From Nelumbo lutea (taxonomy: Eukaryota; Streptophyta; Magnoliopsida; Proteales; Nelumbonaceae): 64,000 bases of DNA. How positions within the stretch are numbered: position 1 is the stretch's first letter; the number at the start of each line of letters is the position of its first letter. Where the stretch lies: contig JAKGHH010000008.1 in assembly GCA_022828595.1 (NCBI GenBank), forward strand, positions 7,057,728 to 7,121,727, given 5' to 3'. The position numbers were made by a program, and so were the translations under genes. The notes beneath the pieces are model-generated. The model had not been told where the DNA came from, did no database searches, and saw nothing but the letters and a program-made list of their open reading frames with translations. This document shows positions 13,411 to 26,200 of this stretch, piece by piece.

Positions 13411-13434
13411 GCTTATCTTATTTCAGTCTTCGTG

Positions 13435-14177
13435 ACAATATTGTTCCCTCATAGAAACCCAATAACTTTGATCTTCTCTCTTCTTCTTCTTCGTCTTCTT
13501 CGTCTTCTTCTTCTTCTTCTTCTTCTTCTCTCCTTGCAGGTATTTCTGCGCTGTCTTTGTGTATATGCTTCCACACTATGAGTTCTTGGGAAAAATTTTC
13601 GGAAAAGTTGCCAAAATTGACATTAGCGACGACTTCTTTTTTCCTGCTCACAGTTATCATGGTATGCAATAAATATGGTTGTTAACGCTGGTAGTCCCGT
13701 TATAGAAAAGGTGGTTCAGAGCTGAAGTTTGATTCGGCTTTCTTTATCTTGTTCGAGTTCGCGAATACTTGAAACGGGGGGTTTCTTTGGATAGCTATAG
13801 TTCGTTCTTCACGTTTTCCAACTTCAGTGCAGCCAGATCTGAAACAGGTACCTCCCATGAATTCAAGTTTCTTCATATTTTCTTCTTCTGTATGACTTTG
13901 ACACTATTTCATGATTTTTGGGCTTCAGTGATGCATTTTGTACTTGATGATGCTATTCCTGATATCTAGAACTTAAAGACATAACATCTATACTACCCAA
14001 AAATTAAAGAAAAGTTATATATACAACTGCTATATATAGAATGAAACAACAGGCTTTCAGTCTGTCTGTCCATCTGAACTTTTCTATTCTTGTCAATTGG
14101 ATGCTGCAGTTGTACAGAAATACTTGCCGTGAAATCTCTTTGTTTTTTCTCTGTCTCGAATCAAATTTCGTCTGATA
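13435..14177 (+). other. Probable 5' leader of the bHLH gene, with TTC repeat and possible intron
   Basis: The stretch has no AUG-rich long frame in sense with the gene. It includes an interrupted TTC/CTT repeat at 13480-13530. A plausible leader intron could run from an AG|GTACCT donor near 13848 to a CTGCAG acceptor near 14109, but only a transcript can show this. Confidence 0.4.
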
Positions 14178-15542
14178 ATGGATTGTCTGGGTTGGGACGA
14201 GCCGTCGATATGGAGCAATGAAGTACAACATGAACTTGCTCAAGGCTCCATAGCGTCTAATACGACCATTAATTATGGAATTCTTAGTGGCAAGGTGGAT
14301 CTCTATGAGGGTGTTTTTCAAAGAACGAGGATGTCTGGAATAGGTTCAAATTCCGAAGGAGTAAACGAAATGGCCCAGCAATTAGTTCCGACCTTGGATT
14401 CGATAAATGTGGTTTCTGATTTGAACTTGTTGCAGCGCCAAGAAGCGATAAGGTTAGCAGATGCAGCGCTTCTTGCTAAGTCAGGAACTGGAAGCGCGGC
14501 GTGGGGAGAAGCTCCAACTACTGCAGAATTATGCTCTAACCATGTGATCAACAGGCCTTGCAGCATCAACCCATTGAGTGGTTTAATGGCAGAATTAGGC
14601 GCAGTGGATCGATTACGAGTTAAAGATGGCAGGGCTGGAGTTTCTGATACTGGTTCACTTGAATCCTTCGACTGCTTGCTGTCAGCAACCAACAGCAATA
14701 CAGACACATCAATGGAAGATGATGATATTTCCATGATCTTATCGGATTGCAGAAATTTATGGAATTTTAATTCTGGTGGTGCTGTTTCATCGGGAGAGTC
14801 CGAGAACAATGGCTCTAACGGGAGCAACAAAGATATGTGCTGGCGGTTTAATAATGAGCTTGATGAAGCGGTCTCACGGGGTTCTTCAAATCCATTTGTC
14901 AACCATGGCAGACCTTCAGATGTTGGGCCTAATTCTAATAAGAGAAGCAAGGTTGAACAACAACTCAAAGTGATGAGACCGAACAATCATCATTACTTCG
15001 ATCTTCTTCAGCCAGATTCTTCGACTACGGATGGTGGCTTCCGGCTCATCCCGGAGAACCAACCAAAACCAAAGAAACCCAGATCGGAGAAGCAAAGATC
15101 ATCAAACATCAACTTCCAGCAGTCGAATTCTTCTTTTTCTTCAGCCGATGAGCTAGATGCAGAGGCCATAGCGCAGATGAAGGAAATGATTTACCGAGCT
15201 GCGGTTTTCAGGCCCGTGAATCTAGGTTTGGAGGTGGTGGAGAAGCCCAAGAGGAAGAATGTAAGAATATCAAGTGATCCACAAACAGTAGCAGCAAGAC
15301 ATAGAAGGGAAAGAATCAGTGAGAGAATTAGGGTGTTACAGAGGCTAGTTCCCGGGGGAACCAAGATGGACACTGCTACAATGCTTGATGAAGCTGCAAA
15401 CTATCTCAAGTTCCTCAGATCACAAGTCAAAGCCCTAGAAACCCTTGGTCACAAGGCTGATTCTGTAAATTGTTCATCCACCAACCTTCCACCCAAGCTC
15501 CCTCTTCCCATGCAAACAATTTTCCCACTCCCAAAACCTTAG
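14178..15542 (+). CDS. bHLH87: Atypical bHLH transcription factor, bHLH87/IND/HECATE group (subfamily VIIIb)
   Basis: Single uninterrupted frame of 454 codons. The bHLH domain is at about residues 366-424: basic region with AARHRRER, helix 1 [16 protein letters not shown], then [19 protein letters not shown]. Just before it lies a conserved block ([13 protein letters not shown], then [11 protein letters not shown]) that I know from bHLH87-type proteins. The positions that are His5 and Glu9 in ordinary G-box binders are Gln and Ala here; Arg13 is kept. The Ala substitution is a mark of the IND/HEC group, which binds a variant E-box. The rest (1-340) is low-complexity, Ser/Asn-rich and acidic in places, with a basic RSEKQR patch near 300. 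Family members act in the nucleus in fruit and gynoecium patterning; the role of this copy is not shown by sequence. It is longer than Arabidopsis bHLH87 (about 370 aa). The start is the first ATG of the frame, in a good context. It is convergent with the EPSIN gene. Confidence 0.92.
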   Translation: MDCLGWDEPSIWSNEVQHELAQGSIASNTTINYGILSGKVDLYEGVFQRTRMSGIGSNSEGVNEMAQQLVPTLDSINVVSDLNLLQRQEAIRLADAALLAKSGTGSAAWGEAPTTAELCSNHVINRPCSINPLSGLMAELGAVDRLRVKDGRAGVSDTGSLESFDCLLSATNSNTDTSMEDDDISMILSDCRNLWNFNSGGAVSSGESENNGSNGSNKDMCWRFNNELDEAVSRGSSNPFVNHGRPSDVGPNSNKRSKVEQQLKVMRPNNHHYFDLLQPDSSTTDGGFRLIPENQPKPKKPRSEKQRSSNINFQQSNSSFSSADELDAEAIAQMKEMIYRAAVFRPVNLGLEVVEKPKRKNVRISSDPQTVAARHRRERISERIRVLQRLVPGGTKMDTATMLDEAANYLKFLRSQVKALETLGHKADSVNCSSTNLPPKLPLPMQTIFPLPKP

Positions 15543-15940
15543 TCAAGATTCTTCCTCCCATTATTCCACCACCCCAAAAGACCAACCAAAATAATTAAAA
15601 AATAAAATAAGATAAAACAAATATCATACTACAACCCCTCGTAACCAAACTCCGAAGGAGAAGAAGAATTAACCAAACCCAAAATCATAATCATCATCAT
15701 TTCTTCACCATAATCCAAAACCCCATATCATGATCATCATTATTACATCTTCTGTGATCAAGGGTTGTAAAAAGGCCTAGCACTCAAGGAGGGAAAAAAA
15801 AAAGGGAAAGCCCCTTTTTCATAGGAAAAGCTTTAACAATTATAACACCTATGATTAACATGTATGTAGGTAGGGTTAGAAAGTGGTGTATCACTTCCTG
15901 TTGTTTTATTTTATTTTAATGTAATTCGAGTTATTATATG
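15543..15940 (+). other. Probable 3' UTR of the bHLH gene
   Basis: Follows the TAG stop. AT-rich, with possible polyadenylation signals around 15905-15945 (AATGTAATTC, then TTATTATATG). The end is not determined. Confidence 0.4.
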
Positions 15941-17351
15941 TACTTAAGATCACTTTTAGGAGTTGGAGAACAATGCAAAAGGGACATTCTCTTAGGGGCT
16001 ATGAACCCTAGTCAGAGGGTCTGTCTCCTTGATTCAAGCCAAAGCGTGCCCTTGAACCTCACTCCAACCCTAGTGCTAAGCACGTGTAACCCTTTTTGCT
16101 TTATGTTGGTGTTGGGCTTGTTATTGGTGCATCATTTCAACCCCCCCCCAATTTCTGAGCATCTACAACTTTTTATTTAATATTCTATTTGTTGATGATT
16201 ATCAGAAAGGGACACGGATCAAAGAGGAATATCCGTGGCTGGAATTGTTTACTTAGGATTTGAAATTCCGTCAAATCGGTAAAGGGCCCGGACCAATCGC
16301 TTGGCTTTATAATTATTGCAGTATTTTCTACAGGATCTGTTTTATTTGTTTTTCCTTCTAAGTTGACCACATTCTAGATTTCTTAAATAACCAAAATGGC
16401 GTGAGCGAAAAATCGTCGGAGCCACATTTTTATTTTCACATGGGGAGGTTTTGACTTTGTAACCAATAGCAATTGTATTGAGAGAGAGACAGATACAGAG
16501 AGAGAGTGAGAGATTTGCACTCACCAGTCACGACCCCCAAGTATATGCTTATATGCTTCACAAGAAATGGGAGCTTTTTATCTTTTATTGTTTTTTTTTT
16601 TGGGGGGGGGGGGGCGGAAAGAAATGGGAGATTGATGCAAACATAAACTTAGTAAAACGCATGCCCCTATGTAATTCAGTAGATGAAGTACATTATATAA
16701 TCTGTTTTGGGATATTGGTGACAATGGATGCTATTAGATCTGGTAAAATCAATAATAAATATGTGTATGTTAAACACGTTCAAAAAATTGAATGTGGCAG
16801 ATACGGATATGCTGAGATGGATGAGTAGAAAGGCTAGAAAAAATAGGGTTAGAAATGAAGTAGTTCGAAGGAGGAAAACGAAACTAAAATGCTCAGAGTG
16901 ACAAAAAAGAAAGAAATTGGAATTTTGTAGATACAGAGAGGATTACAATAAGAAGGTAATAAGTTGGGGGCTTACTCATGCAAGAGGTATAGGACTCTTT
17001 CAACTCTTCAAAAAAAAAACTCTAAGCTTTCACACATTAAAGGAAAGAACTTGGTGCCTTATGCTTAGAATTACACAGCTTATATAGAGAATAAATAGTC
17101 AAAGCTAGATGTTAGAGCAATTAATGTAAAAGTAGCTATTGAAGCATTTAATAAAATTAGTTGTTATAAACCCATGACAAACTAGTTGTTCGAAGCTCAC
17201 TAACAAATTAGTTGTTAAAAACCTACTAACCAAAGTGGCTATTAAAAGCTTGTTACGAGTTCAAATATAAATCCATTGGCTTCTCCTTTTAAAATGATCT
17301 TGCGCTTCTCAGAGCATCTTGGGGCATTATTATTGGTTAAGTAGCCCATAG
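15941..17351. other. Intergenic DNA, no gene recognised
   Basis: Short open frames only. Contains a short imperfect GA tract at about 16480-16512 and a T/G run at 16591-16615. Confidence 0.5.
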
Positions 17352-17702
17352 TACGGGTGCCAATTGGATTGGATTTGGTCTAATCCGATCCAGTCCAATG
17401 TGAGCCTATTACAAATGGACCATGTCCAATCCAATCTAATAAATATTTTGGACCAATTCAATTTAATGTCTGAACCGTCCAATATGTTCAAAATCATTTT
17501 AATCTAGATTGATTTCAACCCAAACCCACACAGTCCATTGATACCTATATTCTGACCACATATTGGCTTAATCCAACCCAGTCCAATATAAATTTATTAC
17601 GGACAGACCATGTCCTATCCAATTTAATAAATATTTTGGATCGGATTGGTCCAATCCAATATGCCTTGTTGGTCCATCCAATCCGTTCCATTGACACCCT
17701 TA
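17352..17702. mobile_element. hAT-like non-autonomous element, 351 bp
   Basis: The left end TACGGGTGCCAATTGG and the reverse complement of the right end TAAGGGTGTCAATGG are inverted repeats of the plant xxxxGTGxCAAT hAT kind. Flanking 8-mers GCCCATAG and TCCTCTAG agree at 5 of 8 positions, an eroded duplication at best. The interior is full of CCAATCCAAT words. Non-coding. Confidence 0.55.
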
Positions 17703-17987
17703 TCCTCTAGCACAGCCATCAAGGGCAACTAATCCAGTAATCAATATGGAATGGATTTTCTTTTAGGAATCAAGGAGGTTATAGGTTTCCATCTTGGCGT
17801 CTTAAGGCCTCAAATTTTATTTTGACTTTCAAAATATCATGTATCTAGGCTTACAAATTGAGCGGTTTTTTTTTTTCCATTTCTTTTTGATAATAAGACA
17901 ATCTTAATTGACTGGCGAAAATCCATCAAGATAAAAAGTGCAGCTCCACCAAAATTGGTGATTAATCAAAGAGCACTAGCACACTAA

Positions 17988-18395
17988 GGGGATGTTCTAC
18001 AACATGGGTTGTTTTACTTGTTGTTTGCTCTAAAAACAAATAAAACCCATCTTGTTTGAAAACAAATTATTTCTTAAAACAAAACACAAAAAGCATGTTC
18101 TCGGTTGTGTGTGTTTTCTATTTTCAAAATTGAAACCAAAAACATGTTCTTAAATCTGGTTTCAAAAACATGTTTCATAAATCATATAATTTCTATACTA
18201 AAAAATTATTTTTGTTTTAAGAACCAATATTTTGTTGGTTCCAAAAACATGTACTATTTTTTGAAACAAGACCAACTTGTGTTTCTCTTTGAAAACAAAG
18301 ACAGAGTTCAAGGACATGTTTTTGTTCTTTTGTTGATGTAGCGATTTCAATTTCCAAAAACAAATGAAAACAAAAGCATTCATGTTGTAGAAGGC
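17988..18395. mobile_element. MITE-like element with CTACAACATG termini
   Basis: Ends share a 10-bp perfect inverted repeat, CTACAACATG and CATGTTGTAG, within GG-headed termini. The interior is composed of AAACA/TGTTT words with self-complementary stretches. Right boundary approximate and no duplication found. Related by termini to the copies at 4293-4399 and 18411-18531. Confidence 0.45.
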
Positions 18396-18410
18396 CTTTG
18401 AGCCTTTGAG

Positions 18411-18531
18411 GGGTGTTCAATAACATGGTTGATTTTGCTTTTGAAAAGAAAACAACTCAAAAAAAATTATTGTTTTTGCTGATGTGTCAGTTGTTTTTGT
18501 TTAAAAAAAAACAATCATGTTGTCTAATACC
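18411..18531. mobile_element. MITE, about 121 bp, same family as 4293-4399
   Basis: Starts GGGTGTTCAATAACATGG. The reverse complement of its right end reads GGTATTAGACAACATG. Interior like the 4293 copy. Boundaries approximate. Confidence 0.5.
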
Positions 18532-20040
18532 TGCTAAAGGAATTGCACCAAGTATCATCCCATTTCTCGCAGGGTGTTTTTTTGGGTAAAACTAGGAGAA
18601 TTTTTTTTTTTTTCTTGCAGGATGGTTTTTATTGAAATTAATGGCCTTTAGGTTAAGCATTAGTACTGCTTAACCATTTACTCTAATAAGCAGTACTAAT
18701 GCCAATATAATATATTATTTTTTAAGTCATTTTAAAACCCATTATTAGAGTAAGATCTCTCCATGCGCATTCAGTACCCTGTTGAGCTCCGTACCCTTTT
18801 TTCCATTTAGAGATCAGTATTGAAGTTAAAGCTTCACGATTGTGCAATATTTCTCCTCTATCTTTTTACTTGTGATTTGTCATGCCATCTCCTTCATAGT
18901 TCATAATTGGATATTGTAGAGACAATATTGAACTTTTTTTAAGGTAACAATATTGAACACTGAGCAATACATGTTCATCCACTAATACGTTTTTCGGATC
19001 TAGTCCCTAAAAAATGGGTTTTCTAGTGTGGTATTGGTAAGTGGACTAAAAGGTCTGTGCATGCGAGAATGGGTCGGTCCGTTAAAGTGCTCGGGCCATA
19101 GTCCAATCCGATCAGTTAGGAGAAAAACATTTCGGCTTTAGTTACAAAGTTTATATTCTATGCCAGGTTGGTAGGATCATCTTTAAGGTGGGGTTTGGTT
19201 TGTCACTAGGTTATAGTTAGTTATTTATCAAAAAGTAACGTATCACATAAGTTGCTTGGCGTCGCTTAGAATTTTAGCCTAATTTACTTAAATTTATTTA
19301 TTAAGGCTATTTTTTTATGGGAAACCCACCATACTTCTTTACTTTTCTATTGACTTTTTAATTTCTATGGTGCTTAACGAGATCCAGTCTTGATGATTGG
19401 TGAATGAAATTTGAAAAAAAAAAAAAAAAAAAAAACCACGTAGATGTAAATGTAATAGACTCAATGACGGAATGGGGAGACGGATACCAAATCTCAGTAT
19501 GCTGATTTGATTTCAACAAGTAAACGTTGCCAAACAATGGGGCAACATTTTTCCAATTTCTGGGCGCATAAATAATGGGCATCATAGGAGGGCAAGCCAA
19601 GATGTTTATGCAGTGGGTTATAATTATTACTTGGCAATGCCTTGTTAGGCTCAAATTTTAACCATTACTAGAGATTTATTCTAACCACGTGGCAAGGTCG
19701 TTTTAGGCTCAAATTTAGCCCAGCAATAGACGGTAGCCAGAAAAAGAGTGTGGAGCCATAAGCCATTTTGAGCCCAAAACCAACTTTTCCACATGAAAGA
19801 TTCCTTTACTATTCAACCTTAATGATCTGACTAGCAGCTAATCAATCAGGTTATCTAGCGGGATTTCCCAAATGACCAAACAATCTTATAGGTTCCAAGC
19901 TAGATTAATTCGAGCTCAAAAGAATTATCTGAATTCTTTTCCTCACCTGTTAGCTTGGGTGAGGCCCTAAGAATTGTCTCACTGTTCAAAAACCCATTTT
20001 TAGCTTTCTTTCGCCAACAATTTTCCGGCCAGCATCACAT
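18532..20040. other. Intergenic DNA between convergent genes
   Basis: No gene recognised. A poly-A run at 19413-19434. The right part (from about 20040) is probably the 3' UTR of the EPSIN gene, which ends at 20281. Confidence 0.45.
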
Positions 20041-20280
20041 TCCTTATGAAAAGGTTTGCTCTGGATCCAGTTAACACTTAACAGTTACAAATGGAGTGTT
20101 AGGGAGAAAATAGCTCTCCCAAATGCAACCTAACATGAAAAGAATAATATCATCATACAGTAAACTAAAGAACAATATGGACTTATGGAGCGCGCCAAGG
20201 AACCAATACCTGGACACCTTGAGCAAATGCTTGAAGAATATTCAAGGCAATGCAAAGAAATCAAGGAAAGAAGAAACTCA

Positions 20281-23200
20281 TTACTTGAAGCTACCAAACT
20301 GTTGTTGGTCGAGTGATGAAAATATGTCATTTCCAGTTGTTCCTGTCGAAGTAAACCCAGATATACCCAGACCTGACCCCACCCCCATGGCTTTTCCCAT
20401 GTAAGCTGAAGTTGGTGATCCCTTTTCCTTCTCATCCAATCCATCACTGAGGTCTCCCACAATTCCAACCTCCGCTAGAGATACCATTTTGGCTGTAGAT
20501 TGACCACAAAGAAACAAAAACCAAGTTAGTACAATAATATGTTGTAGCCTAATTCCACGACTGCAAGATCAATTTCAAGAATCTTCACACAACCATGCAT
20601 GTCATTGGATCTTCTGAATTCTTGCACGTTTTTCTTTCCTTCTACTGTTATTAACTTTTCCATGCATGTCATTGGATCTTCTGTTATTTCAAGTTGAATC
20701 TGCATTGAATGTTTGCTAAGCGAAAAGAATACATTTCCATAATATCTTCCTCTCAAAGGGCAAAAGAACAATTCCGGTAAAACATAAAAATAAGAGTGAT
20801 CAGTATTTGAAACATGTTCCTATATTTATTAAAATCCAAATAACTTGAGCTTAACAAGATTCTAACAGATTACAGAATGCAAGCATAAAGAAATACGATA
20901 TAACATCCTACATTCCTACCCTAAAGGTATATTCTTTGGCAACTGCTAATTTATGTATTCCAACAAACATTGCCACTTGTAACCAGACAGTGTCACCCCT
21001 AATCCAACCAATATCCTAATCCATAGTAATTGGTGCACTCTCAAGTTAGCTTCCATTTAATCATGAACTGCAATTAATGTTTTATTGATGTGTGACATAA
21101 ACCCCTCACTTCCAAGACATTGGAGTTAAGAAACATACACAACAGCCATAGGCAGACATTCCATTAAAAAAAAAAGCAGAACCCTTTCTGCTAGTGCATT
21201 AGCAACATTGTTTGCTTATCTTGGTATCCACCTGAATGGGCAGTTTAAGTTAGAAGCCATTACTTTTGCATCTCTAAGCAAACAATACTTCAATAGTTTC
21301 ATCAATTAAAACAATGTCACCAGAAAACAGCATGCACCATGGGACCTCTTGAACATGTTCAGTCAATTCGTCTATGACCAGTGCAAATTAATAAGGGCTA
21401 AGTGCTGGACCTTGGTGAAGATTCATCATGACTATAAAATCTGATGTCTCTCCCAAGGTATTTTGGCATTAGTTGTTGCACCCTCATACAATCCTTAATT
21501 AGGTCTATGTACCTAGGGATCCATCTCTTTTCCAAGACCCACCATATCATCTCTTTGGAAACTCTATCATACGCTTGCTCTAGATCAATGAACAGCATAT
21601 GAAATCTTCCAAATAGGTACATAAGACCACAGAATTTCTTCTTTTATGGTATATATGCCTTAATTTTAAAGACCAAATCTGGTAGCAAGATACACCAAGC
21701 ATTTTTCATGATGCATATCATATTCATGCAATAATAACTTACAAATTTAGATAAATGGAAATAGATGAGTAAGGTTCACCTACAGAGTTGATGGTTCAAT
21801 TGATAGATTATTTCAATTGGTGCTTTACAGTTCACAACATTTCAACAGCCCAACAAGGTCTTTTCCAATTTCCTTCAGTTGATATTATGAAATGCATATG
21901 ATGGTACTTTGGCAATTTATTTATTTTTTGGTCAGAACCAAAATCATGCAATCTAGTCATTAATGATAATTGATATTCAACAAAATGCAAAAGAAATAGA
22001 TGTTACTAATAAAAGAAAAAAATACAATAAATGGGAGAGAAAAACTTACGAGCAGAAATAGTCAGGTCAATCAGTCCACGGCTCAGGGAATCTGCCCAAA
22101 TTTCAGACTTGACCTGAAAAGTATCCTTCTTGGGTGGAGGCTTGGATTCTATTGGTCGCTCTTGGTCTTGGTTAAGCTTATTAAGGTCTCCACCATTAGC
22201 AGAGTTTATTGTTGACTCAGTAGAGAGTTGAGCAGAATGAAAAGTGAATTCACCAGAGAGATTGGATCCATCAAAACTGTTTAGGGGCATTGCAGCAAAT
22301 GGATCAATACTGTTGGAGTTCTCTGGTTCAGATTGTAGAGTCCTGTTTTCCATCTGTGAATCTGGACCAGGAGCAGAAAAAAGGTCTACTGTTGAAGAAA
22401 ATGCAGAAGAAAAGGAAGGCTGAGAAGGAAATGGATCAAAGTTGGCCTGTACGAGTGGACAGAAATGGGAAAATGTCACACATAGAAAGCTTCCACTTTA
22501 AACTGATTAATATAATTAAACAATGCATTTGCTCAAGATGGTTGAAGTCCAATGACCTATCAAAATAACTAACAAAATATCATTACAAGTGGCTAAAACA
22601 AAGAGCTTTATTAAAAAAACATTATGGAGTTTCTCATTCATAAGCAAAGTGCATGAACTTTTCATCTGGTAAACACCCAGGGAAGCCAATGTTCTTCTAA
22701 GATAGAAGCATATCAGGGCAAGGGCAAACATCCTAGCCACTTAATGGTTATGATCATCCCAGTATCTTTGTATCTTTCAGATGGTGAAAGATTTAAATAT
22801 ATATTTGCAAAAATATAGATGGTAAAGCATTAATGACTCTCATTTCATCATTTAGAATAAAGTATTAGTTAGCCGTTTACAAAGAAATGTGTTGTTACTA
22901 TGGGGAAATGCACTCTATGATGGACTAATTAAGTTGCTCTTTCACTAAAGAAATAATTTTTATTTTATTCCACAAAGCTCATAAAGATCAAATGAAAATT
23001 CAAAGTTCAGAATTTTATGTAGATAAACAGCCCAAAGGAACAAGGAAATGACAACAACCAAGTTGAACCCATCAAGTCCTAACTATTACTAGAATATAGC
23101 ATCTCAAGTTTAATAACAAAGTGGGCAGATGCCAAAGATATAAAACACTCCTTGGCTTTTCTATTTGTTGCAATTAAATACCCTGTGTAGTTCCAAAGAG

Positions 23201-26200
23201 TGTTGCCACATTTCATTAATTCTGAAGACTTTTTTGGTGAATAAAAATCAATGATTTAAAATGCAGAGGTGTGGTGTGAAGCATTCCACTACCTGGAGGT
23301 GTGAGGCATGGCTCAGAACACTAGAGCCATAATCCTCATGTAAAAGGCATTTGAGGTGTATGCCTCACACACCTGAAGTGCGCACCTTGGGGCATTTTGA
23401 ATGTGCCTCGCCTGGTGTCATGATTCCAGGCGTGTATGCCTCAAACACCTTTTAAAACATTGATAAAAATCTTTCATTCAACATACGAAACAGAACAACC
23501 AAAACCACAGGAAGGCAACAGACAGAAAGACAAGGAAAAACAAAAAACAAAAAAGAACACGGAAAAGGAAACATAATCTAACTCTCATCAGGAGGATTTT
23601 TGTCCTCAGGCCACATTTAGAGCTTCAACAAGAAAAATAGGTGGTTCACTACACCAACATCCTTCCTCTATATGGCCTGGTGCTGCATTTCAAGAGCAAC
23701 ACTATTTTCCTTTCTGTCAACATAAGAGAACCATGTGTGATACCAACATCCTTCCTCTATATAGCCTGGTGCTGTATTTCAAGAGAAGCACTATTTTCCT
23801 TTCTGTCAACATAAGAAAACCATGTGTGTGATACAAAATGTCCTTGATGACTAGCGGTGGCAATTGGGCGGGTTGGGTTGGGTTTCGTTTGGGTTGAGCT
23901 TCAACCCAACCCATCTAACCCGCCAACCCATTAATGACCCGGTTATATAAAATTAAATGGGTTGGATTCAACCCAATCCAACCCGCCCAAACCCATTAAT
24001 CTTATATTTATGAACTTAAAAAACAAACTCTCTCTCTCTTAAATAAGTTGGCCATAGCTTGGTGGTGATTGTAGTTACTATTTACACAAGTGGTGAAGGT
24101 TCAAATCACATTACATGCATGTTATTTTTACACAAGCGGAGAAGCCATTTGGACCGGACCATATCAGGCTTGTGCACGGGTTTTGGACCGGACCATATCA
24201 GTTACTATTTACACAACTGGTGAAGGTTCAAATCACATTACATGCATGTCGGTCCGGATTCAGGTCGAATTGTGTGGATATTGGTCGGTCGGACGGTCCA
24301 GATCGAGCAAAGCACGCGGACACCGAATCGTCCCACCCGAAACCGTTTCAGATTTGAGTCAAGCCGGATAGTCTTGTGTCAGGTCGGATAGGGCTGCGTG
24401 AATGGTGGTTGGACCGGACGACCCAAACCGAGCAGAGCAAGCAGTACCAAACCATCCCGTTCAGGGTCCATTTCAGATTCGGGTCAACCCGGAGCGGTAT
24501 TACAGTATATGCTAGGTCGGGTCAGACCACGTTCAATTGGTCTGAACTCAGGTCAAATTAATTTGGATTTATGTTGGGTGAAGTGTGTTGATTCAAGACA
24601 AAACTAAATTTAGTCAATAATTAATAGAAAATTAATGCATTAATTATAAATTATTTAATTCAGATGAAGAAAATTTAGAAAAAGGCTAAGGAATTAGTAC
24701 TTATGTCAGTAATGGTTAACCCAATGGTTATCCACAACCCAACCCATTTAAATGGGCGGGTTGGGTGATGGGTTGATTACACAACCCGCCAAGTAAATGG
24801 GCGAGTTGGGTGGGTTCAGCGGGTTGGGTGAAAAATTGCCACCCCTATTGATGACAAAAAAACATTCACTAGTCAGTACTTCTCTATTTTTTATAGTAAA
24901 AGCAAATTAATTAAAAGAAAAAAAGAGGAAGATATCATCAAGGTAAAGGGAACACTTATAAAGCTTCCCTCAAAAACATGACAACTCCCTCCAAAATTAC
25001 TCATGCCCTCCTAATCAACCCAGACAAAAACCCATCCTACAAATTCACCACTCTTAAAATACTTCAAGATAGCTAGTTTAACAAAAGACCTGCAAATCTT
25101 CAACCCAACCACATAGAAGGTGTTATAATTTGGTCTGCCTTTGAGTTCTGTTAGTCTGATAACAGCCAAGAAGAAAGAGGAAGAAAGAAAGAAGAAAGAG
25201 GAAGAAAGAAAGAAGAAAGAGAGAGAGAAAGGAGGAGAAAAGGAGAGAAGAAAAGTCTGGTTCGAATTAGGGAAAAGTTACTCTCCCATTCGGCCAGACA
25301 TGTTTTTATATTATTAATATAATGGAAAAGACACATGTGCCCTTATTTAAGTGATGGACACTAGTTCTAATATAATATTATAGATCAGCAACCTCACCAT
25401 AAGTATAAAGACAGAAATACCCCTACACTAACAGAAGGAAAAAAAAAATTATGCTCTCACTTCATACCTGTCAACTAAGAGTGAAAAGGATGTGTTCTGT
25501 CTTGAACCATGCCCAGAAATATTTAACTTATATATGAGATAATACAATGTTATGGAAAGGACAGTTATGTCCTTGTCTTACAAGAAATAATAAAACAAAA
25601 GATAGTGTACATAAGTTACAACATAAAAGGGTGGTCCCAAGGGCCAAAAAAGGAAAGGAGATGTAAGAGACAGATCAGTCTATATACCAAATGCCAATAT
25701 CAACTTAATAAAAATTAAACTTTCCTGCACACTTCCTTCTGAGAACGGATTGAAAATTCCACCCCTCCCCAAAATTTATCCACCATCTCTTCCAGACCTC
25801 CAAAGCACCAACAAATCCCTCACCCTAATTGATCATCTCATTCTCTTCATGTTGCTGAATAAAAAGTTAGAAACCAGCAATGAGCTGGTGTGTTTTTAAT
25901 TCTTGTTCTTTAACGAACTTCATGAAAACTTTTCTGGCACTTTTTTATTATTTTTGAAAAGAAATGAATGTATGGATGTGCATTGTGTTGCTGTATCAGA
26001 ACCAAATTACAACAGTCCCAAATAACCAAAGGACTGTACAAGAAAGCTATACAAAAAGATCACGTCATCACTTAATCCCATCTACACAAAAAGAGTTTCT
26101 TTCAAGAAAAATAAATTGTAAGGTATTCTTTAGTTTATGCAAATCTAGACAAGAGAATAGCAAAAGTTCTAGCATTCTTCTTATATTCCTCTTCTAACTG

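Noticed and set aside
13418..13669. Glu-rich frame on the - strand at 13480-13530
   Set aside because: Direct reading of a TTC/CTT repeat in the bHLH leader; not a gene.
14318..14986. 222-codon frame antisense to the bHLH gene
   Set aside because: Shadow of the Ser/Asn-rich coding sequence; no motif of its own.
20130..20468. 112-codon frame over the EPSIN last exon in another frame
   Set aside because: The exon frame matches EPSIN; this is an overlap shadow.
24090..24607. Open frames within the intron-9 hAT element
   Set aside because: Short, overlapping, no transposase motif; the element is non-autonomous.
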